From positions 1 to 7,138 of the forward strand of contig CAMDOY010000184.1 of NCBI GenBank assembly GCA_945903655.1: 7,138 nucleotides of DNA, written 5' to 3'. Origin of the DNA: Rhizobium sp. Q54. GTDB lineage: Bacteria > Pseudomonadota > Alphaproteobacteria > Rhizobiales > Beijerinckiaceae. A program made the position numbers and the translations under genes. Shown piece after piece: positions 6,316 through 7,138 of the stretch; position 1 is the first letter of the stretch, and the number at the start of each line of letters is the position of its first letter. Below the pieces are notes generated by a model. It was not told the DNA's origin. It made no database searches and saw only the letters and a program-made list of their open reading frames with translations.

Positions 6316-6870
6316 ATGAGCTTTCTCGATCCGCGCGAACGTGAGCGCGCCAAGACCCAGACCCTGACCGCCAACTTCTACGACGCCGCGCTTGAGGCTT
6401 CGAAGACCTTTCGCAAGGGCTACGCCGAGCAAGTGAACATCGTGAAGGCGGCGGACATGCCCTTCGAGCGTTCGCGCCACGGTCTGATCAAGCACATCAT
6501 CAACGAGCAGATGAACACGAAGGAATATTGCCTCGACATCTACATGCAGTTCCTGCCCGTCGGCAAAGCCTCGGGCAAGCACCGGCATCTGTCGGAGGAA
6601 GTGTTCTATGTGGTCGAAGGGTCGGGCTATGACCTGCACTGGGACGTGCGTTTCGATTGCAAGGACGTGATGGAGTTCGAATGGGAGGCCGAGCCTCGCA
6701 AGTTCGAATGGAAGCAAGGCGACTTCGTCTATATTCCGCCCTATTGCATGCACCAGCATTTCAACGCCGATCCCGCCAATGAGGCCCGCATCATCGTGGT
6801 CAACAGCCGCATCGTGAAGGCCATGGGCTTTGACTGGTTCGAGCAGATCGAAGACGCCCAGGGCTACTGA
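6316..6870 (+). CDS. One-domain cupin protein with complete metal motif, 184 aa
   Basis: Single cupin fold (about residues 70-160) and the only one in the window with a textbook ligand set: H89-R-H91, E95 and G102 in motif 1, and H146 with N150 in motif 2 (here H146-Q-H148). An insertion of about 20 residues rich in Asp, Glu and Trp separates the motifs and ends in FEW, the same tripeptide that precedes motif 2 in domain 1 of both bicupins. It therefore resembles the N-terminal halves of the bicupins, as its partner resembles the C-terminal halves. The ATG is preceded by GAGGTG (6305-6310), five bases upstream, which overlaps the stop of the preceding gene. A strong terminator follows. It is likely a metal-dependent cytosolic enzyme or sensor; reaction unknown. 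Confidence 0.9.
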   Translation: MSFLDPRERERAKTQTLTANFYDAALEASKTFRKGYAEQVNIVKAADMPFERSRHGLIKHIINEQMNTKEYCLDIYMQFLPVGKASGKHRHLSEEVFYVVEGSGYDLHWDVRFDCKDVMEFEWEAEPRKFEWKQGDFVYIPPYCMHQHFNADPANEARIIVVNSRIVKAMGFDWFEQIEDAQGY

Positions 6871-6878
6871 GCCTGTCG

Positions 6879-6904
6879 CCGGCGCCCATCAGGCGCCGGT
6901 TTTT
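6879..6904 (+). terminator. Rho-independent terminator ending the cupin gene series
   Basis: A perfect 8-bp GC stem CCGGCGCC/GGCGCCGG (6879-6886 with 6892-6899), 5-base loop CATCA, then five T followed by CTT. The stem begins eight bases after the last cupin stop. Confidence 0.92.
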
Positions 6905-6910
6905 CTTCAT

Positions 6911-6914
6911 GGAG
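6911..6914 (+). promoter_or_regulatory. Ribosome binding site of the 3' partial gene
   Basis: GGAG sits six bases before ATG 6921. It overlaps the alternative in-frame ATG at 6909, which has no ribosome site of its own, so 6921 is the better start. Confidence 0.55.
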
Positions 6915-6920
6915 ACCAAT

Positions 6921-7138
6921 ATGTGCGGTGAACTGGAAGACGACGGCCCGGCCGCCCTCGAGGATCATCTCTACACGGCCTTTCTGGCCCATGCGCGCGC
7001 GCTGCTCGCCGAACAGGCGCGCAATGCGGGCCAGGATCCCGGCAGCGCCGCCGCCTATGCGGACAAGCTCTTCGGCGACGCCTTGATGCGCGCGCGCAGC
7101 GATTGCGAGGCGCGCGATCCCGAGTTGCGCTACCAGAC
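6921..7138 (+). CDS. Unrecognised protein, 5' part only (runs off the window)
   Basis: Open for 72 codons from ATG 6921 to the window end with strong G/C third-position bias, and with a ribosome site at the expected distance. The visible N-terminus (MCGELEDDGPAALEDHLYTA) is acidic, then predicted mostly helical and rich in Ala, Arg and Leu, with Cys at residue 2 and another about 60 residues on. There is no signal peptide or membrane segment, and no family is recognised. It lies just past a strong terminator, so it probably belongs to a different transcription unit from the cupins unless it is fed by read-through; there is little room for a promoter of its own. Confidence 0.7.
   Translation, partial: MCGELEDDGPAALEDHLYTAFLAHARALLAEQARNAGQDPGSAAAYADKLFGDALMRARSDCEARDPELRYQ

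Noticed and set aside
5713..6759. Minus-strand open frame of 348 codons across both one-domain cupins
   Set aside because: It spans two well-supported plus-strand genes and their junction, with typical shadow composition.
6909..6920. ATG 6909 as start of the last partial gene
   Set aside because: It overlaps the GGAG that serves ATG 6921 and has only terminator T-tract sequence upstream.

Overview
The window is GC-rich, gene-dense bacterial DNA. Codons end mostly in G or C, and spurious long antisense frames are common. This fits an alphaproteobacterium, perhaps Hyphomicrobiales; that placement is inference, since no taxonomic marker gene is present.

Layout. Bases 1-86 hold no gene but contain a TGCCGAC-type heptamer tandem repeat. 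A rho-independent terminator (87-114, minus strand) closes gene 1, a minus-strand two-domain cupin (123-1349). Gene 1 diverges from a plus-strand series: an EutA-like actin-fold ATPase with histidine-rich ends (1463-3214), an ABC-transporter ATPase with a TOBE-type C-terminal region (3330-4466), a second two-domain cupin paralogous to gene 1 (4513-5631), and two one-domain cupins (TTG start at 5728, to 6306; and 6316-6870). An intercistronic hairpin with a short T-tract lies between the second bicupin and the one-domain cupins, and a strong terminator (6879-6904) ends the series. A further unrecognised gene starts at 6921 and runs off the window.

How the genes may work together. The set lies between two convincing terminators, so it looks self-contained: one reactivase-like ATPase, one transport ATPase and six cupin folds spread over four proteins. 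The ethanolamine ammonia-lyase subunits that EutA normally serves are absent, as are the permease and binding-protein genes the ABC ATPase would need. The cupin folds keep metal-ligand motifs in different states: one complete, one with a Glu in place of a His, one degenerate, and three with the Glu replaced by Ala. All six carry an unusual H-[Q/R]-H in the second cupin motif. My working hypothesis is that the EutA-like protein, with its metal-binding histidine tail, loads or reactivates the metal centres of the neighbouring cupins, and that the ABC ATPase drives uptake of the substrate or metal. This is inference from gene content only; substrate and reaction cannot be read from the sequence.
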